From positions 1-50,979 of the forward strand of contig CAZCLF010000016.1 of assembly GCA_964499485.1 (NCBI GenBank): 50,979 nucleotides of DNA. Direction: 5' to 3'. The stretch's first letter is position 1. Every line of letters begins with the position of its first letter. This DNA is from Ga0074130 sp964499485. Its GTDB lineage: Bacteria > Pseudomonadota > Gammaproteobacteria > Burkholderiales > Rhodocyclaceae. Positions 36,013 to 44,975 of the stretch are shown here, piece by piece. The notes beneath the pieces were generated by a model. It ran no database searches. It saw nothing but the letters and a program-made list of their open reading frames with translations, and was not told the origin of the DNA. The translations under genes were made by a program, and so were the position numbers.

Positions 36013-36696
36013 TTAGGGCTTTATATCTACGCTCATTGGCGTCAATGTTAGATCCACTTTAGCCGGATTTCCTGGGTCGAAATAGACCTCTGCCAATAGC
36101 TGACTTTTAACCGGCATATCCGCAATTATTCCCGGTGTGAAGCGAGCGTGAATGAATGCCTTGATTACAGAGCTCGCGTAGGGGTCATCACTCTCCGCAT
36201 TCATGAGACGAAAAGTATCTACATTTCCCTCCTTGCTGATAAACAGCAAAACTCGGATTGTCCGAACCTGCTGATCACTGACTACCGGATAAGTTGGGCG
36301 AATAGCCTGCAACGGTTCTGGACGCCGATGTAGGTAGCGTGCAGAGTAATACCAAGGACCATCAAACAGTCCCAAATGACTCGGTGGTAGAGGTGACGAC
36401 TGTTGGCTTGGATCTGTTGCACCATCAGTCGGTGCAGTGGAGTGATGCTTGGTTTCAGTCTCTTTATCGATTCTCGAAGCGGATGCCTGATCGTGGATTT
36501 GCTGAGAGCCGCCATTCTCCCTAATGAGTCGAGCATTCAACCGTGATTCAGTTTTTGGCTCTCTCAAATGCTTATGAAGAAAAACCCCTCCAGGGGGGAT
36601 CTGGAAAAGCATCAAATGGAGTAGGAGTGAAAGTGCTAGACACCCACCAACTCGCTGCGATGTAATGAGTTGGTGAGTGTCATCGATGAGGCGCAT
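36013..36696 (-). CDS. TonB-like protein at the end of the pilus operon
   Basis: A 227-residue protein with one membrane span near the N-terminus (about 16-34), a polar Ser/Pro/Gln-rich periplasmic middle, and a C-terminal domain of about 80 residues that looks like a TonB C-terminus: PTYPVVSDQQVRTIRVLLFISKEGNVDTFRLMN, DPYASSVIKAFIHARFTPG. No Pro-Glu/Pro-Lys repeats of classical TonB are present, and no exbB/exbD genes are nearby. It begins three bases after pilY1, so it is probably made with the minor pilins. Its part in pilus function, if any, is unknown. Confidence 0.72.
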   Translation of the reverse strand: MRLIDDTHQLITSQRVGGCLALSLLLHLMLFQIPPGGVFLHKHLREPKTESRLNARLIRENGGSQQIHDQASASRIDKETETKHHSTAPTDGATDPSQQSSPLPPSHLGLFDGPWYYSARYLHRRPEPLQAIRPTYPVVSDQQVRTIRVLLFISKEGNVDTFRLMNAESDDPYASSVIKAFIHARFTPGIIADMPVKSQLLAEVYFDPGNPAKVDLTLTPMSVDIKP

Positions 36697-36699
36697 ACT

Positions 36700-39600
36700 T
36701 TATTGAACGATTTCTCGCCAGCTGACACGTTTACCGGTCGGGCTTGGGGTGCTAAAGGCACCAGATTGCGTAATTTGTTCTGCCCCCGAAGTCGTAGCCA
36801 CAATTTTGGTTTTTCCATCAGGCAGGCGGATCACATTAATACCCACGACTAAAGACTCAACACCTGTAGAGCCAACCAGACGGACTCCAACGCTGCCATT
36901 GGCTGATCCTGCGACAGCACAGCCAGTCTTTGAGTTAAAGAAGTTGAGCCAACTATAGCCACCAATATTGCATGCATTCGGTGAGGGGACATTGGTAGCT
37001 GCCACGAGCGTGCCAAGTTGAAGCTGCATATCAATATTGATACGCTCTCCGCTGTCTGGAAGGTCGGCATACCACCCTTCACCTGGCTGGCAGCTTGAAG
37101 TTGTCACCGTCCGGTAGGCACTGAGCCCCGTACCGTTATTGACAATGGTTCTGTTACCCAGCGTGCTTCGCAAGTTAGTAACTGCTGTTGTTGTCATTGG
37201 GTCTTTGATCGCCCAGATGGTTTGAACTTGTGTGTCTGACTTGTCAGTTACCCCCAGATACTTACCCGTACCAACATAGACAAAAGGATCGGAACCAACT
37301 TCGGCCAGTCTAGGCTTGGTCGTGATGGGTTGTGGGTTCCCACTCGGGTCTAATACCTGCGCCACTCGCGTGGCCTCTCGCCCACTTGGCGCAATCGTGT
37401 CATTGATATCAAATCGCCAAATATTCCCAAGCAAGTCAGTGCCATACACACGCTCAATCGTGTTGTTCTGATCGGCATTGGATACCCATCCAGCGATTTG
37501 GCCTAGACCACTGGGGGTGGTGCTACTACCAACCCCGGTGCTAATGCGATAACGAATTCGGCCAGTCATTGGATTCAGGACGTAGAGATAACCGATTCCA
37601 TCGCTGTTGTTATAGCCCGAAGTCACAATGACGGCCCATGTTCCATCAGCCAGCTTACCGACGATAGGTTTGCCATAGGTGTAACCAATCTTACAATCGG
37701 CGCCGTAGGTCGCTGAATTGGCTGCGTCATAGCAGGTTGAGCTTTGTTTGAACTCCCATAACGCTTTAGGGGTTGCAGGGTCGGTGATGTCGACTGCGTA
37801 ATAGCCTTGCCCCCCCTTATTCACGCCACCAATCAAGATGGTTTTCCAACAATTGCCTGGGTTTGCAGGCGAGGAAAGCGCGCAGTCGGCAGAAGTGCTC
37901 GGGTCATAAATGTCGGCCGCAGTAGGTGTTCCATCCACAAAGAATTGGTGCTCGCTCGAGTAGGACTCGCTTGCCATTTTGTAGAGATTTGGTAGCGCCA
38001 TTGTCGGCATGATGGCCCAAGCCTCTACACCACCATTTGCATCTGCAGTGGATGTGCCTGCATAGAAGGCATGCAACATTCCGTCGTTTGCTGCCACGTA
38101 GACCATCGGAGTACGTGTGGCTTGGTTATTTTTATAGGTGCTGTACCCCGCATCCGTGTATTCAGCAAAAGGCGATTTAACAAACACTGGTTGAGAATTA
38201 ACGATATCGCCCAGTATGTGTTCACGCGCACGATAGAGCTTGTTTGCATTGTTTGTTGTGGGGGTCGGCAATGAAACAAAGCCTTCCTTTCCACGCTGAC
38301 CGCGTAAGTAGTTCACTAGGTTTGCACCTGCCGCGAGCGCTCTTTGGTCAACCGTGCCACCAGAACCATCAGACATGTTGGGGTACTGACCAAGCAACAT
38401 TACCTGCGATGAACCAAAGTAACTTTGTTCAGTCGTGTCTAAGGTGGTGACCGAGCTGCCAGTTTGATTGCCTGCTGTGTCACAGGCATAGGTGTTCCAC
38501 TTGAAATCAACTAGGTTATTGGTCGCGCCACTGCGGAACAGCTTGATCGTACGGGTGTCGCACGAAGACCCGCCTTTTGCATCCAGCTTTGCGGTTGCTT
38601 GCCAAATCGGTAAGCCTTCAATAACCCCTGTCTCTAGATTAATTTGTTTCGCTTCAAGTTCGCCGGTCCATTGCTGCGTTACATATTTAGCGATATAGGC
38701 GTAGTTGTCTCCGGCAACGGGCTCAAGATTAGACGTTGCGGCAGCAGCAGCTGCTGCTGTCCGAGCACTAATCCCCGCAAGCGCACTAGTGATGCCTTCG
38801 ACAACGCTATTCGGGTCGCGGGCACTAAAGTACTGACCCCGCCCATTGACGGCGGCATGCCAGAGGTCATCCAAGGCTGTGGCGCTATTTGCAGAAGGAA
38901 TTGGCCAATTTGTCGTGCCAGCACGGATATTCTGGAATGTTCCTGTGGTGTCTGTTTTATACGAGGGAGAGAAGGAGAGTGTTCCGGATAACCCCAGACC
39001 CATAGTGAACGTGGTCATGTGCTGCCAAGTGGCCTTGTCATCCTCTGGGCCCGTGCCCGAGGGTGGCACATTGTTGCGGCAGACGTCAACAGTGCCTCCG
39101 AGTGCCCCGCTCCCTGCACATGTGCCATAAAGGCTATCAGTGGTAGGGACGGACAGGTTACCCGGCCGCAAATCGGTCTTGTAGTAGTACTGTGCGATAT
39201 CTGCCAATGTTTCAGTGCTACCACCCGCACTGGACGTTGTTTCACAAGGCCACTCTTGAAGGCCGCTTATGCAGTTGTTGGGTGGGGTTGGTGGCCCACC
39301 ACCGGTGACTGTGCCATTGCTGGGCAAGCTAGGGGTGGTGTTGTAGCACGTACCGTCGAGGTCACCAGATGCGGTACTTGTCACAGTTGAGCCAATTTGG
39401 CTACCTGTACGATTGGGGCCTGGGTAAGTTCGCGATGTAATTGTTGAGGCGTAGCGAATTTTTTGCCCGTTGATATTAACTACCTGACACTCTGTAGCCA
39501 CGCCACTGCCATTTTGGCTGCTGGCTGTGCAGCTCGCAACATTAGTCCATGCACCCGTGTTGGAGCGACATACAGGTAGTTGAGTTGGGTCAGTATTGGT

Positions 39601-41214
39601 ACATTGCCCGTTAGTCCAGCTACCACTACAACTATAGGTGGTCGCATAGCGACAATCAGTTCTGCTGGAGCCGGTCGTGTCGAATGAGCAAGAGCTTACA
39701 TTCGTCCAGTCTGTCCACGAGTTTCCACTATCGCTTGAGTAACGCGCTTGTTGCTGTCCGTTACGGCAGTCCCTACGGTTGCTCCCGGACGTGTCTAAGA
39801 CACAGGTGGCGACGTTACTCCAGGATGTCCACGTATCCCCAGAGTTACTGGAAGTGCGTGTTTGTGTTTGATTCGTGCTAGTTGAGCTGCATGTTTGGAA
39901 TTGAGTAACTCGCTCTTGATTTTGGGTGCCAAAAACACAGGAGGCTAAGCTGTAAGTGTTGCTTGCCGTATTCCAAACGTATGTGGTTGTACCGCCATCC
40001 TGAATCGGACGCGGGGAGACTAGAAATTTTTGTCCATCGGGGTTGTAAGCGTCTAGTTCGGAAATGTCTCCATCTTGATTGGTCCCGAGGTTGGTGCCAT
40101 CTAGTGCGACACCGTTGTCCCCATTCCAATAACCATCCGTTGTGAGGATCGCAAAGTTTTGTTGGCAGGAGTATTGGACTGGATCATCTGTTTGACTCGG
40201 GATCATGCCCGTGTTGACGCCATCATTCTTGCCAGCAAAATAGCGGCCAGCAATCGATAGTGCCTTTCTCAGCGGTGTTGAGCCGTTTGTTCTCTGAGAA
40301 AAAAGTTTTGTGTACCAGTTTTGACGTTGAGTGCTATTGAAGTCGCTTACTTTCAAAAACTTAGTGGTCAGATTGGTGGGGTTGATGGTTAAGAAGCCGA
40401 CACGATAAGCATCTGATACTGTGGAGAAGGCCTGAGCTGTTGAAGCCTTCATCATCATCAAGCGGGTACGGTAATAGGAGTACCAGTTTGCAAAATTTTG
40501 CCGTTCATCACCAGCACTCGGGCTTGACGTGCTGCTGACCGATATTTTTTTCCAGACAAGAGTTTTCCCTGCGGTACATGAGGCCGGGGAGGTCGTTGTA
40601 TAGGTTTTGTTGCTACACGTCGCGTAGTTTTTATCAGCGCGAGTGTCGCAACAAATGCCTGTTGTGCTCGTTGTTGAGCTGGTCAAGGTGATGTTACATG
40701 CCGCATTGGCGGGACTTAAAGTGGTTCCACTGGTTACACCTGTAGGATCGTTCAACGTCCAGTGGTAGCCGTTTTGCGACCAGCCATTTGCAGTGTCATT
40801 ACCGGTGGCGAAGGACGTACTTAGGTTGGTTGTTCCACTTGAGGTGCCCGTAAAGCTGTCGTAACCATTATTAAAGGCAGATGTGAATGACGTCTGACTT
40901 GTATTGTTCAGTGGTGTCCCATTATGGTTTTCTGGGATTTCGTACTGGATATTAGGGTTGAAGTACACATAATTACAGCTGAAGTTACGGTATCCAACAG
41001 TAGATGTCCCGAGGTTGTCAGGCATGTCATCACTGTCCATCGAGCCAGAATCATCAAGGACAAACAAAATATTTGGTTTGGCCTGATCATTTCCGGAACT
41101 GGCGAGCGGCGTATTAGAAATATCCAATAACGCCGCATGTGCGGTTTGAATGCTGAGTGTGCCAATCAGCACTGGCAAAACAAGACGATTTAGCATGGTC
41201 AGTGATGTTTTCAT
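36700..41214 (-). CDS. pilY1: PilY1-like type IV pilus tip protein/adhesin
   Basis: A 1504-residue exported protein (signal peptide 1-28, cut after AHA). The N-terminal half holds a von Willebrand A-like domain with the metal site D54-x-S-x-S58 (DDSGS). Residues about 430-590 form a cysteine-rich insert with repeated W-x-x-W-x-N-V-x-x-C units. A beta-propeller domain occupies about 900-1400 (VAANDGMLHAFYAG, GGQGYYAVDITDPATPKALWEF, SGYNNSDGIGYLYVLNP), the PilY1 hallmark. PilY1 caps or stabilises the pilus, binds calcium, and can act as adhesin and surface sensor. AGGTGA precedes the ATG. It is preceded by pilX after 18 bases. Confidence 0.9.
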   Translation of the reverse strand: MKTSLTMLNRLVLPVLIGTLSIQTAHAALLDISNTPLASSGNDQAKPNILFVLDDSGSMDSDDMPDNLGTSTVGYRNFSCNYVYFNPNIQYEIPENHNGTPLNNTSQTSFTSAFNNGYDSFTGTSSGTTNLSTSFATGNDTANGWSQNGYHWTLNDPTGVTSGTTLSPANAACNITLTSSTTSTTGICCDTRADKNYATCSNKTYTTTSPASCTAGKTLVWKKISVSSTSSPSAGDERQNFANWYSYYRTRLMMMKASTAQAFSTVSDAYRVGFLTINPTNLTTKFLKVSDFNSTQRQNWYTKLFSQRTNGSTPLRKALSIAGRYFAGKNDGVNTGMIPSQTDDPVQYSCQQNFAILTTDGYWNGDNGVALDGTNLGTNQDGDISELDAYNPDGQKFLVSPRPIQDGGTTTYVWNTASNTYSLASCVFGTQNQERVTQFQTCSSTSTNQTQTRTSSNSGDTWTSWSNVATCVLDTSGSNRRDCRNGQQQARYSSDSGNSWTDWTNVSSCSFDTTGSSRTDCRYATTYSCSGSWTNGQCTNTDPTQLPVCRSNTGAWTNVASCTASSQNGSGVATECQVVNINGQKIRYASTITSRTYPGPNRTGSQIGSTVTSTASGDLDGTCYNTTPSLPSNGTVTGGGPPTPPNNCISGLQEWPCETTSSAGGSTETLADIAQYYYKTDLRPGNLSVPTTDSLYGTCAGSGALGGTVDVCRNNVPPSGTGPEDDKATWQHMTTFTMGLGLSGTLSFSPSYKTDTTGTFQNIRAGTTNWPIPSANSATALDDLWHAAVNGRGQYFSARDPNSVVEGITSALAGISARTAAAAAAATSNLEPVAGDNYAYIAKYVTQQWTGELEAKQINLETGVIEGLPIWQATAKLDAKGGSSCDTRTIKLFRSGATNNLVDFKWNTYACDTAGNQTGSSVTTLDTTEQSYFGSSQVMLLGQYPNMSDGSGGTVDQRALAAGANLVNYLRGQRGKEGFVSLPTPTTNNANKLYRAREHILGDIVNSQPVFVKSPFAEYTDAGYSTYKNNQATRTPMVYVAANDGMLHAFYAGTSTADANGGVEAWAIMPTMALPNLYKMASESYSSEHQFFVDGTPTAADIYDPSTSADCALSSPANPGNCWKTILIGGVNKGGQGYYAVDITDPATPKALWEFKQSSTCYDAANSATYGADCKIGYTYGKPIVGKLADGTWAVIVTSGYNNSDGIGYLYVLNPMTGRIRYRISTGVGSSTTPSGLGQIAGWVSNADQNNTIERVYGTDLLGNIWRFDINDTIAPSGREATRVAQVLDPSGNPQPITTKPRLAEVGSDPFVYVGTGKYLGVTDKSDTQVQTIWAIKDPMTTTAVTNLRSTLGNRTIVNNGTGLSAYRTVTTSSCQPGEGWYADLPDSGERINIDMQLQLGTLVAATNVPSPNACNIGGYSWLNFFNSKTGCAVAGSANGSVGVRLVGSTGVESLVVGINVIRLPDGKTKIVATTSGAEQITQSGAFSTPSPTGKRVSWREIVQ

Positions 41215-41232
41215 AGCGTCACCTGTATCGAA

Positions 41233-41880
41233 TCAGTAAACCGTGGCTTGAGAATAGACCACAGTGTTTTTGGGCCCTGTTGTCTGAACGGTTACGCGGA
41301 AATACGGTTGAATCGTGTTGGACAAGTTTTCTGACCCATATCCCACATCACTTTTACTTCCGCTTGCAGTTGCCGTCCCCAGCGTCACGCACTCTTGTGG
41401 AATGCCATACACATTTGTGAAGTTCAGCGAGCCAGGGATTCGGCAAAGACGATGGATGACATAGCGGATGCTGTTGCCATTCCCATCATCGTTTGTGACT
41501 AATACAGAGTTAGCCCAGTTGAAGGTGAGGGGATCAAATTGGCTAGGTACTGGATTTGACTTGCAATCATCAATCCCTGTGCCCGCAACGTTTGGGTTGT
41601 TATTACTGTCGAGGGTGGTGTTGCACCAAGCTGAAAAATAGCCGTTGGCAACGCTGCCGTTGTCAAGGCTATTGGCTGTCGCAACCAACCAAGCACGAGC
41701 GGTTTCTATTCCTCGATCTGAGGCAATCAGTGCCGCATTTTTGAACGTGAGGTTCGAGGCAATCATGATCCCCGTCCCGACTTGTCGAAACAGAGATAAA
41801 GCGCCCAGGGTTAAAACTACAAGCATGATCAACGAGATCAGCAATACGACGCCGTGTTGCTGCTTGAAAGTGTTTGTCAT
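41233..41880 (-). CDS. pilX: minor pilin assembly protein PilX
   Basis: A 215-residue prepilin-like protein. A short leader ends at Gly-10 (QQHG) and is followed by the hydrophobic helix VVLLISLIMLVVLTLGALSL. As in other PilX and GspK proteins, the usual Glu at mature position 5 is replaced (Ile here). The segment NAALIASDRGIETARAWL is the conserved PilX helix. The ATG at 41880 overlaps the pilW stop as ATGA and has GGAGG nine bases upstream; a start at 41898 is less likely. PilX sits at the pilus tip complex and primes assembly. Confidence 0.88.
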   Translation of the reverse strand: MTNTFKQQHGVVLLISLIMLVVLTLGALSLFRQVGTGIMIASNLTFKNAALIASDRGIETARAWLVATANSLDNGSVANGYFSAWCNTTLDSNNNPNVAGTGIDDCKSNPVPSQFDPLTFNWANSVLVTNDDGNGNSIRYVIHRLCRIPGSLNFTNVYGIPQECVTLGTATASGSKSDVGYGSENLSNTIQPYFRVTVQTTGPKNTVVYSQATVY

Positions 41881-43028
41881 AGTGTCGAACCTCCCCACGT
41901 AACGTTGCGTAAGGGGATCGTGACCTCATAAACCCGATAGCGATACCGACGCCAATTATTATCAGTAGCTGGATTGGTGTCAGTTGTGCCATCGACATTA
42001 GTCATCGTGAAGTTTCCACCTGCCCAACTAGGCGCAGTGGTTGTCACATTGTTTTTTTCAAATTGCTGACTACGGGCAAGTAGCGCAACACGAATCGCAA
42101 TAACACTGCCCCAGTTGCCCGGCGCTGTTGCTTGCCAGCTATCGACAACAAAGTCTCGTGGGGTTGTTGTGTCCAGGCCGTATTCCGCCTGCAGATTGAT
42201 GATGCTGCTACCCACCTCAATCGCTGGCATGTCGTGAAACTGATTGGTCATTGAGAGGTTGTTGTTGGTAATTTCCCAGCGATTCAACCGTGGCAAATCA
42301 CGACGACCTAAGTTGTAAATAAACCCAGAGCCAGTATTGAAGCCAGCGGGGTTGTTAAATCGAGGGGATATCGTTCCAGTCGGCGCTGTGCCGCTCGAAT
42401 ACTGGTAATCATTGTCGACCACTGTGTCGACCTGTATGGCTGAGTAGTGACGGTTGTAATTGCTTGTGCCGTGATCAATCGTTCGTGCGTCAGCGTTGGT
42501 ATTGCCCGTGATTTCGACAAGACCACAATTGGTGCCATTCACAACTAAAATTAAGTCGCCGAGCATATAGCCACCACGCCCACTTCCTCCATTCGAGTTA
42601 AGGCTCTTGCTACTGGCAGTCGATGCATTAAATGATTGCTCAAGCGGTGCGGTTTCTGAGTTGCCGTAGAGCACCGTAATGACATCGGGCGCGCCTGACG
42701 CACCATCTGTAATCATTACTGGAAGTAATTGAAAGGTGAAGGCGTTGGGCGCACGCGTGGTGTCGTACGCATTGACAGTGCAGTTCAATGAGGTACTAGC
42801 AACATTACCGAAACCATTTCCGGCTGGCCGTATATCTCGCTCCAAGTGATATAGCGCGATTGATCCGGCGATTTGTGCATCCCCCCCTGCGGCTGTTGTG
42901 CGCTTTCTTCCTTCCGCATCCTGAATGATTTGGAACATCATGACTATCCCAATCATGGCGATTACCATCGCGACCATGATTTCAGTCAGGGTAAAACCTC
43001 GCTGAAGCTGTTGTTTGTGAGCGTACAT
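41877..43028 (-). CDS. pilW: minor pilin PilW
   Basis: A 383-residue type IV pilin-like protein. The class III signal is QLQRG followed by FTLTEIMVAMVIAMIGIVMMF, with Glu at mature position 5; the peptidase would cut after Gly-11. The following FQIIQDAEGRKRT and SIALYHLERDIRPAGNGFG match PilW. Large for a pilin, as is usual for this component (GspJ-like). One base separates it from pilV and four bases overlap pilX. Confidence 0.9.
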   Translation of the reverse strand: MYAHKQQLQRGFTLTEIMVAMVIAMIGIVMMFQIIQDAEGRKRTTAAGGDAQIAGSIALYHLERDIRPAGNGFGNVASTSLNCTVNAYDTTRAPNAFTFQLLPVMITDGASGAPDVITVLYGNSETAPLEQSFNASTASSKSLNSNGGSGRGGYMLGDLILVVNGTNCGLVEITGNTNADARTIDHGTSNYNRHYSAIQVDTVVDNDYQYSSGTAPTGTISPRFNNPAGFNTGSGFIYNLGRRDLPRLNRWEITNNNLSMTNQFHDMPAIEVGSSIINLQAEYGLDTTTPRDFVVDSWQATAPGNWGSVIAIRVALLARSQQFEKNNVTTTAPSWAGGNFTMTNVDGTTDTNPATDNNWRRYRYRVYEVTIPLRNVTWGGSTL

Positions 43029-43029
43029 G

Positions 43030-43524
43030 TCAGTTCACGTATGAAACGATAGTGTGGCGACGAGGAACCTTGTCATTTGGCCCCTGCCAACAAATCGTGA
43101 TGGTGACTTGGTTGGAGGTTGCGGGATCAACCAAGATTTGTTGCATCGCTGTTGTGGAGCCTGGGAGTAGCTTTCCTGCAGAGGAGGTAATAGAGGAGAC
43201 CCAAGTTGTCACAAGGGGGGCAGTAGAAGCCGCACCACTGAAATTGCAATTCGTACCGGTTGGCTGGTGAACAAAGGTTGCCAAACTATTCTGCATGTTG
43301 GCGGCACTTGTTCTATCCACGCCAAGTTGGATTTGTCCGAGCATCGATTGCGCGTAATTGGCTGCCTCAATCCGATACTGTGCGTCAGATTGAACCGCAA
43401 TTGCGGTTGTTTGCAGGGCCATCATGGCCAAAACACCCACAAGAAAGATAATCAGCCCGATCAGTGTTTCGAGCATCATGATCCCGCGCTGAGAATACCC
43501 AGATAATTGTTGGGACTTCCTCAT
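43030..43524 (-). CDS. pilV: minor pilin PilV
   Basis: A 164-residue pilin-like protein. SQRG (Gly-14) is followed by IMMLETLIGLIIFLVGVLAMMALQ, with Glu at mature position 5. The start at 43524 is chosen because the ATGA overlap with fimT and a GGAG six bases upstream agree; an ATG at 43530 lies on that GGAG. The GspI-like component of the minor pilin complex. Confidence 0.9.
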   Translation of the reverse strand: MRKSQQLSGYSQRGIMMLETLIGLIIFLVGVLAMMALQTTAIAVQSDAQYRIEAANYAQSMLGQIQLGVDRTSAANMQNSLATFVHQPTGTNCNFSGAASTAPLVTTWVSSITSSAGKLLPGSTTAMQQILVDPATSNQVTITICWQGPNDKVPRRHTIVSYVN

Positions 43525-44108
43525 GGGCATCTCCGATTATCCGAAGCTGCTGTGACAGCCGGGTCGCAAATAATGCTCTGCCCGCCACGTGAGACTGCAA
43601 CATTTAGGCAGCGCATTGCAGCAGGCTGGGTTGGGGTCGTACATGCACCGCCATTCGGGTTTGTGAATGTGAAGGTCACTCCCGATGCCAGTGTTGTCAT
43701 GCCCATTCCATTGAAGGTGATTGTAGAAACAGCCCCCACATTTGCTGAACCGTCATTATTGCTGTCATTCACAACAATCTGATTTCCGCCGCCTTCATTG
43801 AGCTGCTTACCCTCAATAAACGTGACTCCGTCAGTGGTTCGAACGACCCACCCACGGCCCAAATTTGAGGCCGTTGATGTGAGAGAAGGGGCTGTGTCGC
43901 TGATAAGCACAAAGTCGACGTTCATGTTTCGACGAATTGCCTCTGTACGAGCTAACTGCAATCCCGAATTGAAAGACTGAGCCGCGGTACGTATCCGAGA
44001 ATTAGCGACATACCCCATATAAGCTGGGGCTGCCAACGCCATTAAAATGCCGGCAATAGCCAAAGCAATAATCAGCTCCAGCAGAGAGAAGCCCCTACAC
44101 TTCGTCAT
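43521..44108 (-). CDS. fimT: GspH/FimT-family minor pilin
   Basis: A 195-residue pilin-like protein. The leader is only six residues, MTKCRG, followed by FSLLELIIALAIAGILMALAAP with Glu at mature position 5. The segment FNSGLQLARTEAIRRNMNV is the conserved FimT/FimU helix, and the Cys pair near the C-terminus (CLNVAVS and CDP) is usual. The ATG at 44108 lies two bases after the pilE stop; a TTG at 44117 would overlap pilE. Confidence 0.88.
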   Translation of the reverse strand: MTKCRGFSLLELIIALAIAGILMALAAPAYMGYVANSRIRTAAQSFNSGLQLARTEAIRRNMNVDFVLISDTAPSLTSTASNLGRGWVVRTTDGVTFIEGKQLNEGGGNQIVVNDSNNDGSANVGAVSTITFNGMGMTTLASGVTFTFTNPNGGACTTPTQPAAMRCLNVAVSRGGQSIICDPAVTAASDNRRCP

Positions 44109-44110
44109 GG

Positions 44111-44569
44111 TTAGCAATTTCCTGATTTACGAAGAACCCAGCAGCTACTACCCGCACCCGTCCATCCCCCTGGAAGGCTGACAGTGGTGCGTGTATTGTT
44201 TTGATCAATTCGGTATTGAAAGCCTGTCATCTTTCCCTTACCACATGCCATGATTGTGTAGCCAGTTGCGGTTAGCGAGGTTCCTCCACCGCAAGCCGTG
44301 GTACAGGAGTAATCGAAATAGTCAGTATTCGCGGGAAGTGGGGCAAGGGTTCCCGCTGTGCAGCTGCCAACCCACGTACGGTTGTCTTGGAAAAACTGCT
44401 CCATTCGTGTCCGCATATCCGATAAACCGCCGACGGCTTCAGTAATGCGCGCACGCGTGATGTACTCGGTGTAGTTGGGAATAGCGATTGCTGCAAGAAT
44501 CCCAATCAGTGCAATCACGATAAGCATTTCGATTAGGGTGAAGCCACGATTCGTGAAAGACGAGCGCAT
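44111..44569 (-). CDS. pilE: type IV minor pilin PilE
   Basis: A 152-residue pilin. NRG (Gly-9) is followed by FTLIEMLIVIALIGILAAIAIPNYTEYITRARITEA, a textbook type IV pilin helix. The C-terminal part has a disulfide-ready Cys near residue 144 and the end, plus ACGGG and MACGKG. It resembles PilE-type minor pilins more than a major pilin, and it is the first gene here rather than last as in the fimU-pilVWXY1-pilE order of Pseudomonas. AGGAAAGG lies about ten bases before the ATG. Confidence 0.87.
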   Translation of the reverse strand: MRSSFTNRGFTLIEMLIVIALIGILAAIAIPNYTEYITRARITEAVGGLSDMRTRMEQFFQDNRTWVGSCTAGTLAPLPANTDYFDYSCTTACGGGTSLTATGYTIMACGKGKMTGFQYRIDQNNTRTTVSLPGGWTGAGSSCWVLRKSGNC

Positions 44570-44696
44570 GATGGACGGACCTTTCCTTTTAATGGTTTGA
44601 GTAAAGCAAAGCAGACCCCAAACAGTCTACTGCTATCCGATAAGCGGTGTCTCCATACGGATCAATGGCAGCAGGGCCAGAACGGCCCTTTGTTGC

Positions 44697-44702
44697 TATA
44701 AT
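44697..44702 (+). promoter_or_regulatory. -10 box of the tRNA-Thr gene
   Basis: TATAAT followed by a GC-rich discriminator (GCTGCCCG), 12 bases before the tRNA 5' end. The -35 region is poor. Confidence 0.5.
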
Positions 44703-44714
44703 GCTGCCCGCAGT

Positions 44715-44790
<76 letters not shown>

Positions 44791-44821
44791 TTAATGTATC
44801 TGGAGAAATCCAGCGAAGTCC

Positions 44822-44848
44822 AAAAGCCCGCTTAACCGCGGGCTTTTT
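44822..44848 (+). terminator. Rho-independent terminator after tRNA-Thr
   Basis: AAAAGCCCGC and GCGGGCTTTTT pair around a short TTAACC loop, ending in five T. It closes the tRNA transcript and shields the element. Confidence 0.88.
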
Positions 44849-44906
44849 CGTTAAATCGGTGTCCGAAAAAATCCACAGAATTCCGAAGGAATCTAACTCG
44901 GGCAGG

Positions 44907-44969
44907 GGCCTTTGCGGGGGCTTTTTGATGGGGTAGTATTGAGCAGGCCCCCAGACTCCTCGCAAAGCC
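44907..44969. repeat. imperfect inverted repeat directly before the integrase gene
   Basis: TTTGC (44911-44915) pairs with GCAAA (44962-44966) and GGGGGC (44916-44921) with GCCCCC (44947-44952), with a 9-base bulge on the right arm. Two direct copies of TGCAAATRC follow at an 18-base period (44971 and 44989), the second within the integrase coding start. Possible control or integrase/AlpA binding region. Confidence 0.45.
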
Positions 44970-44975
44970 TTGCAA

